This document shows positions 55,901-60,559 of a DNA stretch of 64,000 nucleotides, piece after piece; position 1 is the stretch's first letter; each line of letters opens with the position of its first letter. Both the position numbers and the translations under genes were made by a program. The stretch lies in the NCBI GenBank assembly GCA_028571685.1, contig CM053143.1, positions 153,196,329 through 153,260,328 on the forward strand, given 5' to 3'. The notes under the pieces are model-generated. The model worked only from the letters and a program-made list of their open reading frames with translations. It was not told the DNA's origin and did no database searches. Source of the stretch: Heterohyrax brucei (taxonomy: Eukaryota; Chordata; Mammalia; Hyracoidea; Procaviidae).

Positions 55901-58326
55901 GATTGGAGATGGAAAGAAGAGTTTAATTTTTTTTCTTTGTATCCTTTGGTGTGATCTGATTTTTAAAAAATTCACATGAACATGTATTATTTTAAATGCT
56001 TTTTTTCAAACTACCTAAAAGGAGTATTTTTTCTAATTTACATATGCATATTGTTAATAGCCGCTAAATAGCTGTGTTTTCTTCCCTTAAGGTGTTATTT
56101 TGTCAAGTCAAAGTTTATTCACACATTAGTAATATGTTCTATATACAACTCTATTCAAAAATATGCAAATAAACTTGAAAACAATGCCATCTATTCACAG
56201 GAAAGGCAGATATGACTAAAACCATAGCACAAGTGCACATGTATAAGAACTTTTCCAGAAAGTTTGAAAAGAAAGGAAGGGTTAGCAGGTATTTTTACAA
56301 GTGAAAAATTGAATTATGGAGGAATTTTCTGTTTCAATGCATTTTCTACTTCTGTGCACTTAACATTTGATTATTCAAAATTTAAAGGATTTCTTCTAGC
56401 ATAGTCCCTATTAATAAAGGTTTTTTTTTTTTCCATTTTCAAAATACAACAGGTGTTCAGAGTAATTTGCTTTTCCCAGGAAATCTATGTGACTTAAAAA
56501 ATCAAACTTACTTCCAGTAGTATTGGTAACCTCAATGTGAAGGTGAAACTCTTGCATTTACTTACGTGGTTCATTTGCAAATAGAGTGCCTAGCAGCCGC
56601 ATTTTACAATATAACCTTGCACAAGCTATTTAACCTTACTAAGCTTCACCTTCTCCATCTTTAGAATGGGGATAATACTAACACTAAGCAGGGGCGCCAT
56701 GAGTCGGATCCGACTCGACGGCACTTGGCTAAGGTTGTGATGAGGATTAAATGCAACAGAGTAGGTAAGTGCTTAACATGATCTGTGCAGTGCAGTAAGC
56801 ACTCCATAAGTATTAGCTACTAGTTTGCTTAAATTTCTGCTACGGTTTTAATAATTTTAACATTTACCATCATAAACTCTGGGCTTTGAAACACACAGTT
56901 TTAAAATATTTACTCCAGCATGTTTTCCCCTATTTTTATGTTGTTTAATTTTAACTCCTGGAAAAATTAATTGCATCCTTCCTGAAATGTAATACAAATA
57001 AAACCAACTGTGAAGTACATTTATTTCAATTTCAATACTTCTTATGTGTCAGTTAGATAATATTTCTTTAGTTTACTCTAGCTAAGCACCACTAAGAGTA
57101 GATACTAACAACAAATGCATGCAGGGAATCATCTTGCCTTAACTTGATGCTGAAACTTGCATGTTGACAGAGAAAAGCTTTCACGAACCCATTTGTAAAG
57201 TACTGGTTTTCCACGAAATGAAAGTAAAGTCATATTCTTATACTCCAGCGTGTAACCGAGGATTTAAAAACAGTCTCAAAGTACAAAATAAGCCAACCAG
57301 ATTAATATATTGACAGCTTATGTAAATAAAACACATGCTACTCTAAATAGGGATTTGAAAATGGAGCTTGTGCATTGGCCTAAAATTAGTTGGTTTTAAT
57401 AAAATGAAGATTATTTAGACAGCAGGCACATTTCTGACTGTTTCTGTCTGGCTTGTGCTTCTTACAATGTGAAGCTATAAAAGGAAGCCCCCTGTACGTA
57501 CCTTGATGAGGTTGTGTCCCACAGCATAGACAGCTGCTACCTTTCCCTTCTCTCCTGGGGCATGCATACCTGTACCATACCCATGCCAAGCAACTAGGTA
57601 AGGGTTGTGAATGGTAATCCAGTATTTGACACGGTCCCCAAACGTCTGGAAACAGTATGTCGCATAGTCATTGAAGATGTCTATGATGCTTTCATTTGTC
57701 CACCCCCCGTATTTTTCTTGCAATGCCAAAGGCAAATCCCAATGGTATAAAGTAACTATAGGCTCAATGTTTCTGAGTGTTAGAGCGTCCAGAAGAGTAT
57801 TGTAATACCGGAGACCTTTTGAGTTGACAGCTGCTACTGTTCCATCGGGGAAAAGCCTTGGCCAGGAAATTGAAAACTGATAAAAAGAAACTCCTAAAAA
57901 ATCCAGAGCTGATAAGTCTTTTTCCAGAAAAATGTAACTGTCACTGGAACCATTCGTGCTGCTGACATTTTTCAGGTGTGTATGGATGAACTGATCCCAT
58001 ATAGAAGGTCCTTTTCCATCCTTCTTCCCATTCCCTTCCACTTGAAATGCTCCAGTCCCAACACCCCAGAAGAAGTTTTCAGGAAAAGTGTCATAGAGAA
58101 ACAGCTGACTTTCATTTACTGGACTAAAATGAGGATTTTTAGACCATATAGCTCTTCCGTCTCCAGAGAATCCAGTAACAGCCCGTAGAAGAATAAATGC
58201 TGACAGAATGACAGATCTTTGCAGTCCCCCGTTGGACATTGTTTTCCTACAGAATGTGTTTCTTTCATCGGTGCTGAAGAAAATCCATTCATTCCCTGGA
58301 GATCCTGCCGCACAGCCTGGCTTCAT
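10533..58326 (-). CDS. KLB: Beta-klotho, five coding exons, intact
   Basis: KLB is the single-pass membrane co-receptor that binds the C-terminal tails of FGF19 and FGF21 and presents them to FGFR1c or FGFR4, controlling bile acid synthesis and energy metabolism. Coding exons on the minus strand are 57502-58326, 24595-25105, 22465-22733, 15144-16287 and 10533-10921; all splice sites are GT/AG and the frame is open for 1045 residues (human 1044). Order: N-terminal hydrophobic signal segment at about 35-53, KL1 glycoside-hydrolase-1-like domain (about 75-510), KL2 (about 520-965), transmembrane helix at about 997-1017, and a 28-residue basic cytoplasmic tail. Each KL domain keeps only one of the two catalytic carboxylates (Glu416 in KL1, Glu693 in KL2), so it is a pseudo-glycosidase, as in human. 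It faces RPL9 tail to tail. The extra residue relative to human is in the last nine residues. Confidence 0.97.
10922..12355. other. KLB intron 4, unrecognised part
   Basis: After the exon 5 acceptor tract there is AT-rich then TC-rich DNA with no coding homology or repeat that I can name. Confidence 0.4.
12360..12515 (-). repeat. LTR-like repeat, reverse fragment
   Basis: GTCTTAGTCATC..ACAGAAATGCC..AAAGTTTATTC is the reverse complement of the right end of the element at 45295-45784. Confidence 0.65.
12516..12612 (+). repeat. LTR-like repeat, right end
   Basis: Forward-oriented tail with AATAAACTTTTCTTT and CAGATGGCTGAGACAG, the same terminal block as 45715-45784, directly following a reverse copy. 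Together they form an inverted pair. Confidence 0.6.
12620..13292 (+). repeat. LTR-like repeat, larger copy
   Basis: It contains an internal duplication of an AGGCTTCCTGG..GAGTGGGGTGCCTCC unit (about 12785 and 12885), the block CCTCCAGAGCCGACA, and ends with AATAAACTTGG..GTACTAAGTAACTAA, matching the right half of 45295-45784. I assign it to the MaLR/ERVL-like LTR style by its AATAAA-plus-conserved-end structure; the family name is not certain. Confidence 0.6.
13705..13895 (-). repeat. Poly(A) retroposon family, 3' part
   Basis: Reverse copy, almost the same as 59394-59585: poly(T), then TTGACTGAGTGAAAATGTAC, then CACACTATTCCTCTCTGCTC. The T run at the left corresponds to its poly(A) tail. 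Confidence 0.75.
13900..14560. other. KLB intron 4, unrecognised part
   Basis: TC-rich then AT-rich intronic DNA with no recognised gene or repeat. Confidence 0.35.
14565..14686 (-). repeat. SINE, internally deleted
   Basis: Reverse copy missing part of the body: CACTGCCGTCCAGTCCAAC to ATGCCGCCAGGGTTTCC. Confidence 0.85.
15144..16287 (-). CDS. KLB: KLB exon 4: most of KL2
   Basis: Residues 536-916, from [16 protein letters not shown] to YTQEALK, with acceptor CAG at 16288-16290 and donor GTAAGG at 15143. The acid/base motif TINEPN keeps Glu693. The nucleophile motif is ITANGID, with Ala889 in place of glutamate. In published human structures the FGF21 C-terminal tail docks in this KL2 pocket. 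The exon is visibly richer in CG dinucleotides than exons 1-3 and than its introns. It corresponds to KL1 exons 1 and 2 fused. Confidence 0.97.
16728..16888 (-). repeat. SINE in KLB intron 3
   Basis: Reverse copy ending CACTGCGCCACCAGAGCTC, well preserved at the head. Confidence 0.85.
17461..17622 (-). repeat. SINE in KLB intron 3
   Basis: Reverse copy from ACCAAAAACCCATTATGTC to GTGGCACCAGGGCTCCC. Confidence 0.9.
17625..18690. other. KLB intron 3, unrecognised part
   Basis: AT-rich intronic DNA without an identifiable feature. Confidence 0.35.
18700..19551 (+). repeat. Poly(A) retroposon, long copy
   Basis: Shares GGTGAGTAGTATCTG..GGTCTTAAAAGCT with 43860-43895, and GACCAGACTTACTGG..ACTGGAG with 40500-40530. 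It ends CTGTAAACCTTCATCTAAAA and an A-rich tail into which the next SINE inserted. It could be an L1-type 3' UTR or a nonautonomous retroposon; no protein domain is visible. Confidence 0.65.
19552..19731 (-). repeat. SINE inserted in a retroposon tail
   Basis: Reverse copy from AATAAACCCACTGCTGTCC to CACAACCAGGGCTCC, sitting in the poly(A) of the preceding element. Confidence 0.9.
20103..20580. mobile_element. Fold-back mariner derivative A
   Basis: The left end CTGCCAATTAAGTTCATGAAC and right end GTTTGCGGACTTAATTGTCAG are inverted repeats. Inward, CCACCCTTCAAAGCAATTTT is mirrored by AAATTGCTTTGAAGGGTGG. The right arm translates as [19 protein letters not shown], the typical C-terminus of a mariner-type transposase, and the left arm carries the same region reversed. 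No full transposase remains. Confidence 0.8.
20985..21150 (+). repeat. MIR SINE relic
   Basis: GTGTGGGCAATCTAGGCAAG..TTATATAACTTCTTAAAACC..TTGCCTATAAGATGGAGGTA follows the MIR core pattern (gggcaagt, cttaacct, cctcatctgtaaaatgg). Confidence 0.6.
21360..21560 (+). repeat. Ancient L2/MIR-like relic
   Basis: CATTCATTCACTGTATGTTG..AGCACCTGCC..GGTGATAAACAAGACAAATG resembles an ancient mammalian interspersed repeat. Assigned by pattern only. Confidence 0.4.
21765..21926 (+). repeat. SINE in KLB intron 3
   Basis: Forward copy from AGAAACCTGGTGGTCCAGTG to CAACTTGACAGCAACAGG. Confidence 0.9.
22080..22295 (-). repeat. SINE, long variant, near KLB exon 3
   Basis: Reverse copy with the extra CAGATTATCAGG..CTTCTGAGTGCCTCTGGG segment of the longer subtype. 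It lies about 170 bases from the exon 3 donor. Confidence 0.8.
22465..22733 (-). CDS. KLB: KLB exon 3: end of KL1 and linker
   Basis: Residues 446-535. It reads [20 protein letters not shown], the last beta strand/helix unit of a GH1 barrel, then the KL1-KL2 linker ending [10 protein letters not shown]. Acceptor CAG lies at 22734-22736 and donor GTAAGG at 22464. Incoming phase 1, outgoing phase 0. Confidence 0.96.
22873..23026 (+). repeat. SINE in KLB intron 2
   Basis: Forward copy, GGAAACCCTGGTGTCATAG to GAATCGACCCAACAGCAG. Confidence 0.9.
24570..24575 (-). promoter_or_regulatory. KLB: AATAAA hexamer just inside KLB intron 2
   Basis: On the transcribed strand an AATAAA lies about 19 bases after the exon 2 donor and is followed at once by a long T run (24565 down to 24556). 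A stop codon in the read-through frame sits at 24556-24554. This resembles a poly(A) signal with a U-rich downstream element, but the surroundings are very AT-rich, so chance is possible. Confidence 0.35.
24595..25105 (-). CDS. KLB: KLB exon 2: middle of KL1
   Basis: The exon encodes residues 276-445 plus one base of Ala446. It begins [20 protein letters not shown] after a CAG acceptor (25106-25108) and ends FLNQVLQ with donor GTTGGT at 24594. It carries the KL1 nucleophile motif ITENGW with Glu416 intact. The donor departs from consensus at +4 to +5. Unspliced read-through would add 13 residues and stop at 24554. Confidence 0.96.
25560..25712 (-). repeat. RTE/AfroSINE-related fragment
   Basis: GTTGTTGTCATTAGCTGTTG..ACGATGGAACAAAATGCTGCC matches the reverse 3' end seen at 47683-47760 (GTTGTTGTTAGGTGCTGTTG..ACAATGGAATGAAACACTACC). 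It stops at the tRNA-like segment. Confidence 0.6.
25713..25757 (+). repeat. tRNA-Gly 5' half, pseudogene fragment
   Basis: ACATTGGTATTTCAGTGGTAG followed by AATTTTCTCCTTCCACGTGG matches mammalian tRNA-Gly (GCATTGGTGGTTCAGTGGTAG, A box and anticodon arm) through about position 45. The T arm and 3' half are absent. At the breakpoint it joins RTE sequence in the same orientation. Confidence 0.7.
25758..27565 (+). mobile_element. RTE-type LINE, 5'-truncated
   Basis: Degenerate reverse transcriptase: [20 protein letters not shown] (finger/palm motif) is at 26086, and [13 protein letters not shown] and [21 protein letters not shown] parts follow, then [14 protein letters not shown] and [20 protein letters not shown]. 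Stops and frameshifts break it repeatedly. The 3' end is GGTTGCTATGAGTCAGAACTGACTCAACAGCACC and (ACA)n, the RTE/BovB style without poly(A). Confidence 0.9.
27610..27780 (+). mobile_element. RTE 5' end fragment
   Basis: GTTTGCCTGTTGCTATGTTG..CAGCGGGGCTTCCAGACTAAG matches the 5' region of the other RTE copies (28215-28340). It then breaks off. Confidence 0.55.
27920..28130 (+). repeat. MIR SINE
   Basis: AGTCAGCACACCTGGGTTTG..GTGGCCTTGGGCAAATCATT..TAACCTTTCTGAGATCTG..CTCAGCTATAAAATGAGATT is a good MIR core match. Confidence 0.85.
28195..30185 (+). mobile_element. RTE LINE 5' half, split by a mariner
   Basis: Parts at 28195-29452 and about 30006-30185. It includes the 5' UTR-like region and a degenerate apurinic endonuclease (ATGGAATGTAGGAAGTGTGAA, equivalent to TWNVGSVN; later TGGTGATTGTAATGC, equivalent to GDWNA). 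The endonuclease is broken by stops and the reverse transcriptase part is missing. Confidence 0.85.
29453..30005. mobile_element. Fold-back mariner derivative B
   Basis: Inserted in the RTE copy. Ends ACTGCCAATTAAGTTAGC and CACAGACTTAATTGTCAG are inverted; inside, GGCCATCCTTCAAAGCAATTTTGG is mirrored around 29860. The right arm encodes [12 protein letters not shown], the transposase C-terminus. Same architecture as copy A. Confidence 0.8.
30340..30655 (+). mobile_element. Mariner fragment C, right half only
   Basis: Runs [29 protein letters not shown] coding and ACTTAATTGTCCG at the right end. The arm extends inward past the point where copies A and B fold back, so it helps show the parent element's order. 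Confidence 0.7.
30924..31085 (+). repeat. SINE
   Basis: Forward copy from GGAAACCTTGGTGGTATAG to CAGCAATAGTGGGTTTGG. First of a chain of SINEs up to 31815. Confidence 0.9.
31107..31266 (+). repeat. SINE
   Basis: Forward copy, AGGGTCCCTGATGGTGCAGT to CAACTCAAGAGCCAGAGG, with an altered tail (GAATCAACTC). Confidence 0.85.
31275..31650 (+). repeat. SINE interrupted by a reverse SINE
   Basis: The forward head (AAAGGAGTCTTGGTAATGCA..GTTGCTAACAGC) and its body and tail (CCATAAAGATTATAGCC..AACTGAACAGCACCC) are separated by the reverse copy at 31338-31542. Confidence 0.8.
31338..31542 (-). repeat. Nested SINE, long variant
   Basis: Reverse copy GTTGTTGTGTGCCACCAAG..GGATTCC..AACCATTGCACCACCAGGACTCC, placed inside the forward copy, so it is the younger insertion. 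Confidence 0.85.
31655..31820 (+). repeat. SINE, diverged
   Basis: Forward copy with CTACTAACCAAAAGGTTGGTGG and ACAGTTCTACTC; the tail is lost. Confidence 0.7.
31821..33700. other. KLB intron 1, unrecognised part
   Basis: Intronic DNA with no feature I can name. The short open frames around 31977-32198 and 32571-32819 show no recognisable domain. Confidence 0.35.
33715..33912 (+). repeat. SINE, old CCTCAGAAGA subtype
   Basis: Forward copy, CTTATGTAAACAGTTAAGTGCTC to GGGAACCGACAAGATGG, with GGCACCTCAGAAGACACGCC as its internal hallmark. Confidence 0.7.
33965..34115 (+). repeat. Possible MIR relic
   Basis: CTGATCTCAGACAAATCGCTTC..ATGAAGATCAAATGAGGTAATG fits the middle and end of MIR loosely. 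Confidence 0.4.
34464..34625 (+). repeat. SINE, young-looking
   Basis: Forward copy from GAAAACCCTGGTGGCATAGT to GAGTTGACTTGACGGCAG, one of the best-preserved in the window. Confidence 0.92.
34630..35765. other. KLB intron 1, unrecognised part
   Basis: Very AT-rich intronic DNA without a recognised feature. Confidence 0.35.
35770..35990 (+). repeat. Ancient MIR/L2-class relic
   Basis: GAGCTAACATTTGTCTTGCC..GGTACTGTTCTGGGTGCTTTG..ATTATCACCTGCATTTTAGAGG matches a widespread old mammalian repeat (tactatgtgccaggcactgttctaagtgc pattern). Confidence 0.6.
36000..36250 (+). repeat. Poly(A) retroposon, 3' end
   Basis: CTTTTGTATGACAAACTGAC..TTGGATTATAAA..TTTCACTGAAAGCACAA resembles the ends of 44340-44530 (GGAGAGTAGAGGGAGC..TTGGATTGTATG..TTGCACTTAATCACGAT). 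Its 3' end abuts the L1 of opposite orientation with no A tail left. Confidence 0.5.
36251..39330 (-). pseudogene. L1 retrotransposon, ORF2 with three breaks
   Basis: ORF2 starts at 39098 with an endonuclease domain ([49 protein letters not shown]) that is open to 38538. The frame then breaks near 38537, 38334 and 38045. The largest open piece, 38003 down to 36251, carries reverse transcriptase motifs [29 protein letters not shown] and [16 protein letters not shown]2 stops after KKLKQDPYL, so the C-terminal cysteine region and 3' UTR are missing, and ORF1 is absent. This is a dead element truncated at both ends. Strand is opposite to most RTE copies nearby but the same as KLB. Confidence 0.92.
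39490..39665 (+). repeat. Possible MIR relic
   Basis: ATTACAGATGAAGAAGCTTAAGC..GACTTGCACACAGTCTCAG fits the MIR-class 3' pattern (acagatgaggaaactgag..cttgcccaaggtcac). Confidence 0.5.
40370..40856 (+). repeat. Poly(A) retroposon, partial copy
   Basis: CAGAAGAACTAGATGATGCC..GACTGGGATCACAACAGAGC..GAGCAGACTTACTGGGCTGAG matches 19070-19230. It ends GTCTGTAAACTTTCATG, equivalent to 19530-19545. Confidence 0.65.
40861..40897. repeat. 37-bp perfect purine-pyrimidine alternation
   Basis: ATGCATGTGTGCACGCACGT and the following GCGCACGCACACACGTA alternate strictly, a Z-DNA-prone tract. It lies where the retroposon's A-rich tail would be expected. Confidence 0.9.
40955..41152 (+). repeat. SINE, AGTCTGCTTC subtype
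   Basis: Forward copy from AGAGTCTCGGTGGTCCAGTG to GAATCAACTAGAAGGTGATG. Confidence 0.85.
41345..41835 (+). repeat. L1 3' UTR fragment
   Basis: ACACAATGGAATACTACTCAGC..AGAACCTTGAAATCATTATGC..AAAATAAGTCAG is the familiar mammalian L1 3' UTR. It ends in CACAATAAAAAAAG. Confidence 0.85.
42105..42320 (-). repeat. Retroposon-tail-like fragment
   Basis: TTTAGTGAAAATATACACAAC..ATGCATATACC..CAACAATTTTTATACATACA has the same wording as the tail block of 13705 and 59394 (GAGTGAAAATGTACATTCC), but more diverged. Confidence 0.4.
43804..44529 (+). repeat. Poly(A) retroposon, about 0.73 kb, full copy
   Basis: Inserted in the RTE copy. It starts near GGCATAACTAGCCTATTGC, contains AGAATCAGATGGTGCCTGGCC and GACCACAACTGATGGTCCAA, and ends TTGCACTTAATCACGAT plus A9. 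The reverse complement of 59390-60110 is the same family with the same start, so the 5' end looks fixed. Confidence 0.75.
45295..45784 (+). repeat. LTR-like element (490 bp) in RTE
   Basis: It begins TGTATTGAATTGTGTCCCC and ends AGCACTAGATGACTGAGACA (TG...CA ends), with AATAAA at 45714. It is flanked by TATCCTGTCA (45285-45294) and TATCCTTTCA (45785-45794), a near-perfect 10-bp direct repeat in RTE sequence that occurs once in the copy at 26685. MaLR/ERVL-like by style. Confidence 0.7.
46660..46965 (+). mobile_element. RTE 3' end fragment
   Basis: A second RTE terminus directly after the previous one: AAAAAGTACATCCAGAATAC..GGACCAGTCCCTGGAAAAAG, ending GGGGTCGCTGAATCAGAAGGC. Confidence 0.8.
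48805..48985 (+). repeat. SINE inserted in reverse RTE copy
   Basis: Forward copy, AGGAGCCCTGGTGGCCCAGT to GAGCTGACTCAACAGCAG. Opposite in orientation to its host element. Confidence 0.9.
49435..49592 (+). repeat. Second SINE inserted in reverse RTE copy
   Basis: Forward copy, GGAAGCTTGGTGGCACAGTG to AATCAATTCAGTGGTGGTGG. Confidence 0.9.
51135..51350 (+). repeat. MIR SINE
   Basis: AATTTTGGCTCTGACACTTA..TCATCAACTGTAAAATAGGT..AGAATTAAATGAGATAATAT matches the MIR core. Confidence 0.8.
51351..52129. other. KLB intron 1, unrecognised part
   Basis: AT-rich DNA with no recognised element. Confidence 0.35.
52130..52435 (-). repeat. L1 3' UTR fragment, reverse
   Basis: TTTAACCATTTTTAAGTGTAC..GTTGTGAAGCCATCACCAC..CTTTCACTTAGTAAAATG is the antisense view of an old L1 3' end; compare the forward fragment at 41345. 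Confidence 0.75.
52436..53296. other. KLB intron 1, unrecognised part
   Basis: AT-rich DNA. CCAACATTTCTTGTCCTAAG near 52790 may be an old repeat, but I cannot place it. Confidence 0.3.
53297..53452 (-). repeat. SINE in KLB intron 1
   Basis: Reverse copy from AAAACCCAAAGCCACTGCTGG to CATGGCACCAGGGTTTCC. Confidence 0.9.
53453..54889. other. KLB intron 1, unrecognised part
   Basis: No recognised element. Overlapping open frames at 53462-53989 on both strands look accidental in AT-rich DNA. Confidence 0.3.
54920..55065 (+). repeat. Possible L2/MIR-class relic
   Basis: AAGTGCCAAATACTATGCTAGG..TGTTGGGAACATAAAGACAAAT follows an old mammalian repeat pattern. Confidence 0.4.
55066..56595. other. 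KLB intron 1, unrecognised part
   Basis: AT-rich and repeat-poor, the longest stretch of intron 1 with no mobile element I can see. Confidence 0.35.
56600..56815 (+). repeat. MIR with a 40-bp tail insertion
   Basis: MIR core CCTTGCACAAGCTATTTAAC..CTCCATCTTTAGAATGGGGA, interrupted at 56689-56728, then GTTGTGATGAGGATTAAATG. Confidence 0.8.
56689..56728 (+). repeat. 40-bp SINE/RTE tail insertion
   Basis: Only the end of the family is present (GCCATGAGTCGGATCCGACT..CGACGGCAC), flanked by CTAAG on both sides (56684-56688 and 56729-56733). The body is absent. GAGTCGGATCCGACTC is a perfect 16-base palindrome. Confidence 0.8.
56816..57501. other. KLB intron 1 start, unrecognised part
   Basis: Intron sequence just after the exon 1 donor with no recognised element. 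Confidence 0.35.
57502..58326 (-). CDS. KLB: KLB exon 1: signal segment and first half of KL1
   Basis: This exon encodes residues 1-275, from [14 protein letters not shown] to VGHNLIK, with donor GTACGT at 57501. The hydrophobic stretch [19 protein letters not shown] at about 35-53 is the secretion signal. The KL1 acid/base motif is TIHNPY: Asn241 replaces the glutamate of the usual TxNEP, so the acid/base residue is missing. Met1 has a weak start context (C at -3), while in-frame Met30 (AACAATGTCC) is stronger; homology supports Met1. Splice phase 0. Confidence 0.97.
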
Positions 58327-58640
58327 TTGCCACTAACTGCTGGACTGTCTTATCAACGCTTCAGTAAAAGCTTGTGATTGTGAAGCTCTGTCAATGATTA
58401 GCTTGAACTGTGAGACTTAGAATGGGTCATGGAGAGCAACGTAATTTGAAGGAGGTGGCCCTATTACAGTGACCAACACGCTTAGCTCTCTGTCATTATG
58501 AAAAATCTAGATGAAAATGCATCAGTGACAATAGTTTGAATGCGTAACTAAAACACAAACAAACACCAAAACCAAGTGAATACAAGTGTCACCTTTCTGT
58601 GCAGCATTCCGTATCGACCCAAATCTTTTCTGAATGTTTT
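58327..58640 (-). promoter_or_regulatory. KLB: KLB 5' UTR and proximal promoter
   Basis: The 5' flank of KLB on the minus strand. No TATA box or CpG island is evident, in keeping with a tissue-restricted gene. The start site is not visible from sequence alone. Bases 58381-58640 are repeated at 60191-60435. Confidence 0.5.
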
Positions 58641-59225
58641 GAATAAGGCACATACCTATTCTATTTCTGTAGCTCTTCAGTAGTAATTTTATTATTTCAT
58701 ATTCTAGAAAAAAAGCTTTATACAGGTACATGGCAGTTTTATATACTAATAATTATTGGCTCTTCACAAATAACATATAAGGATAATCTTAACAATAAAT
58801 ATAAGACCTATTTTGAGAAATTATGCAAATGTATAGATAGATTTGTAAGAACACTTTGAATGAAAAGTACATCATTTGTGAATGGAAACACTGATTATTT
58901 TCTGATTCCATTTACAAGTATTTTACACAGTTTTAATCAAAATTCTGAAATCTTAAATTTTAGTTAAAAAATTATTGTGAAAATTCACTTGAATAAATAG
59001 GCAACAATTATCAAAAAGTCCCCCAAATTCAAACCTGAAAAAGAAAACAACAAAAGCAAAAAGTACATTCAGATACTAAGCCTAAGAAACCAAGACACTT
59101 GAAGCACAATGATTCTGAAACAAGAACACACAGGAAGGTTGCACAGAATTTAGAACCTCAAATAATTCTGGCTAACTGAACAGTTTTAATATTTGAGGTA
59201 TCATATATTAATAATGAGTGGAACA
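58641..59225. other. KLB upstream flank, unrecognised part
   Basis: AT-rich, with no element recognised. Confidence 0.35.
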
Positions 59226-59229
59226 GCAA

Positions 59230-59370
59230 CTAGTTAGTAGTTTAGTTTCTGGAGCCAGGCTGAGTTGAAATATGGCTGTGTAACTCGGGACAAGTTATTT
59301 AACCTTCTGAATCTCAGTTTCTTCTTATGAATGAAAAGGTATATTCATAGTATCTACCTCATGAATTGTT
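59230..59370 (+). repeat. MIR SINE
   Basis: GGACAAGTTATTTAACCTTC..TGAATCTCAGTTTCTTCTTA fits the MIR core. Confidence 0.7.
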
Positions 59371-59389
59371 GTATTCATTAATTTAATTT

Positions 59390-60110
59390 TATCTTTTTTT
59401 TTAAATTTAACATGACTGAGTGAAAATGTACATTTCCGTATAAATTTACGTGCCCACCTAATATGCAGCTTCCACTGCTCTCTCTGTCCGGTGACAGCAC
59501 ACTATTCCTCTCTGCTCCATACATGTCTCATCCTCCCAACAGCCTCCATTCCCCTCCTCTCCATCCACTCCCCTTCCTCTAGCCAGAGGTCAGCAGGATG
59601 ATATCCTATAGACGTATAGAACCATAAAGTGCATCCAATATATGGTCACTCTGCATTGCCAAGTCCAATCCATTCCTGTCCAAAGAGTGGACCTTCGTTA
59701 CAATTTATGGGTAAGGGCAGCATCAGGGCCGGGGGCCATGCTCTCAGAGAAACCCCGAAACCGCTGGACCATCAGTTGAGGTCTTTTAGTGGAGATCTCA
59801 GGCTGCACCTCTTTCTATTCTTGTGTTGCCAGTGAGACTCAGTGAGCTCCATCGTGGCCATCACTGGTGGTGGCCGGGCACCATCCAGTTCTTCTGGTCC
59901 CAAGTCGATGTAGGTACCCACTCTTGTGGGTCTCTCTGTCTTCCAGGTTGTCTTTACCACATGTCATTTTGGTCCTTGGTGAGCATCCGTTCCTGCTGAG
60001 TTGGGACCATTTGCTGTGCCCTCGGATGGCAGCTTGGCAGCTTTTAAGACCCCAGACGCCACTCATCAATGTGGGGTGCAAGGAGCCCTCTTAGCAAAAC
60101 GCTGGTTGTG
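59390..60110 (-). repeat. Poly(A) retroposon, reverse full copy
   Basis: Reverse complement of the family at 43804-44529. It starts with a T run (its A tail), and its far end reads GTTGTGCCAATT. It separates the two copies of the KLB promoter segment. Confidence 0.75.
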
Positions 60111-60190
60111 CCAATTATTCAGCAATTTAATACATGTAAAGCATGTACAACTGAGACTGGCACGTAGCAAGTGCTCAGTAAATACTATTT

Positions 60191-60435
60191 TGAGGCTCTG
60201 TCAGTGATTAGTTTGAACAGTGAGACTCAGGATGGGTCATGGAGAGCAATGTAATTTGAGGGAGGTGGCCCTTTTACAGTGACCAACACGCTTAGCTCTG
60301 TCATTACAAAAAAACTAGATGAAAATGCATGTGTGACAGTAGTTTGAATGTGGACCTAAAACACATACAAACAACAAAACCAAGTGAGTAAAAGTGCCAT
60401 CTTTCTGTGCAGCATAAATGTTTTCTGAATGTTTT
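60191..60435. repeat. Second copy of the KLB promoter segment
   Basis: This segment matches 58381-58640 in the same orientation at about nine bases in ten, including long shared runs such as GACCAACACGCTTAGCTCT and CTAGATGAAAATGCAT. It lacks about 15 bases near its right end. It starts about 1.8 kb upstream of the first copy with unrelated repeats between. It could be a local duplication or two copies of a repeat I do not recognise. Confidence 0.85.
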
Positions 60436-60559
60436 AAGGATGGTGCAGGTCTGGGCAAGGTATCAACAGATGAGCTTGTTAACCATTTATGTCTCCTGCC
60501 TACATTTTTAGTTTCATTTCTCATCAGTGCACTGTGTGCAGCACCCTTCTTTATGGCCA

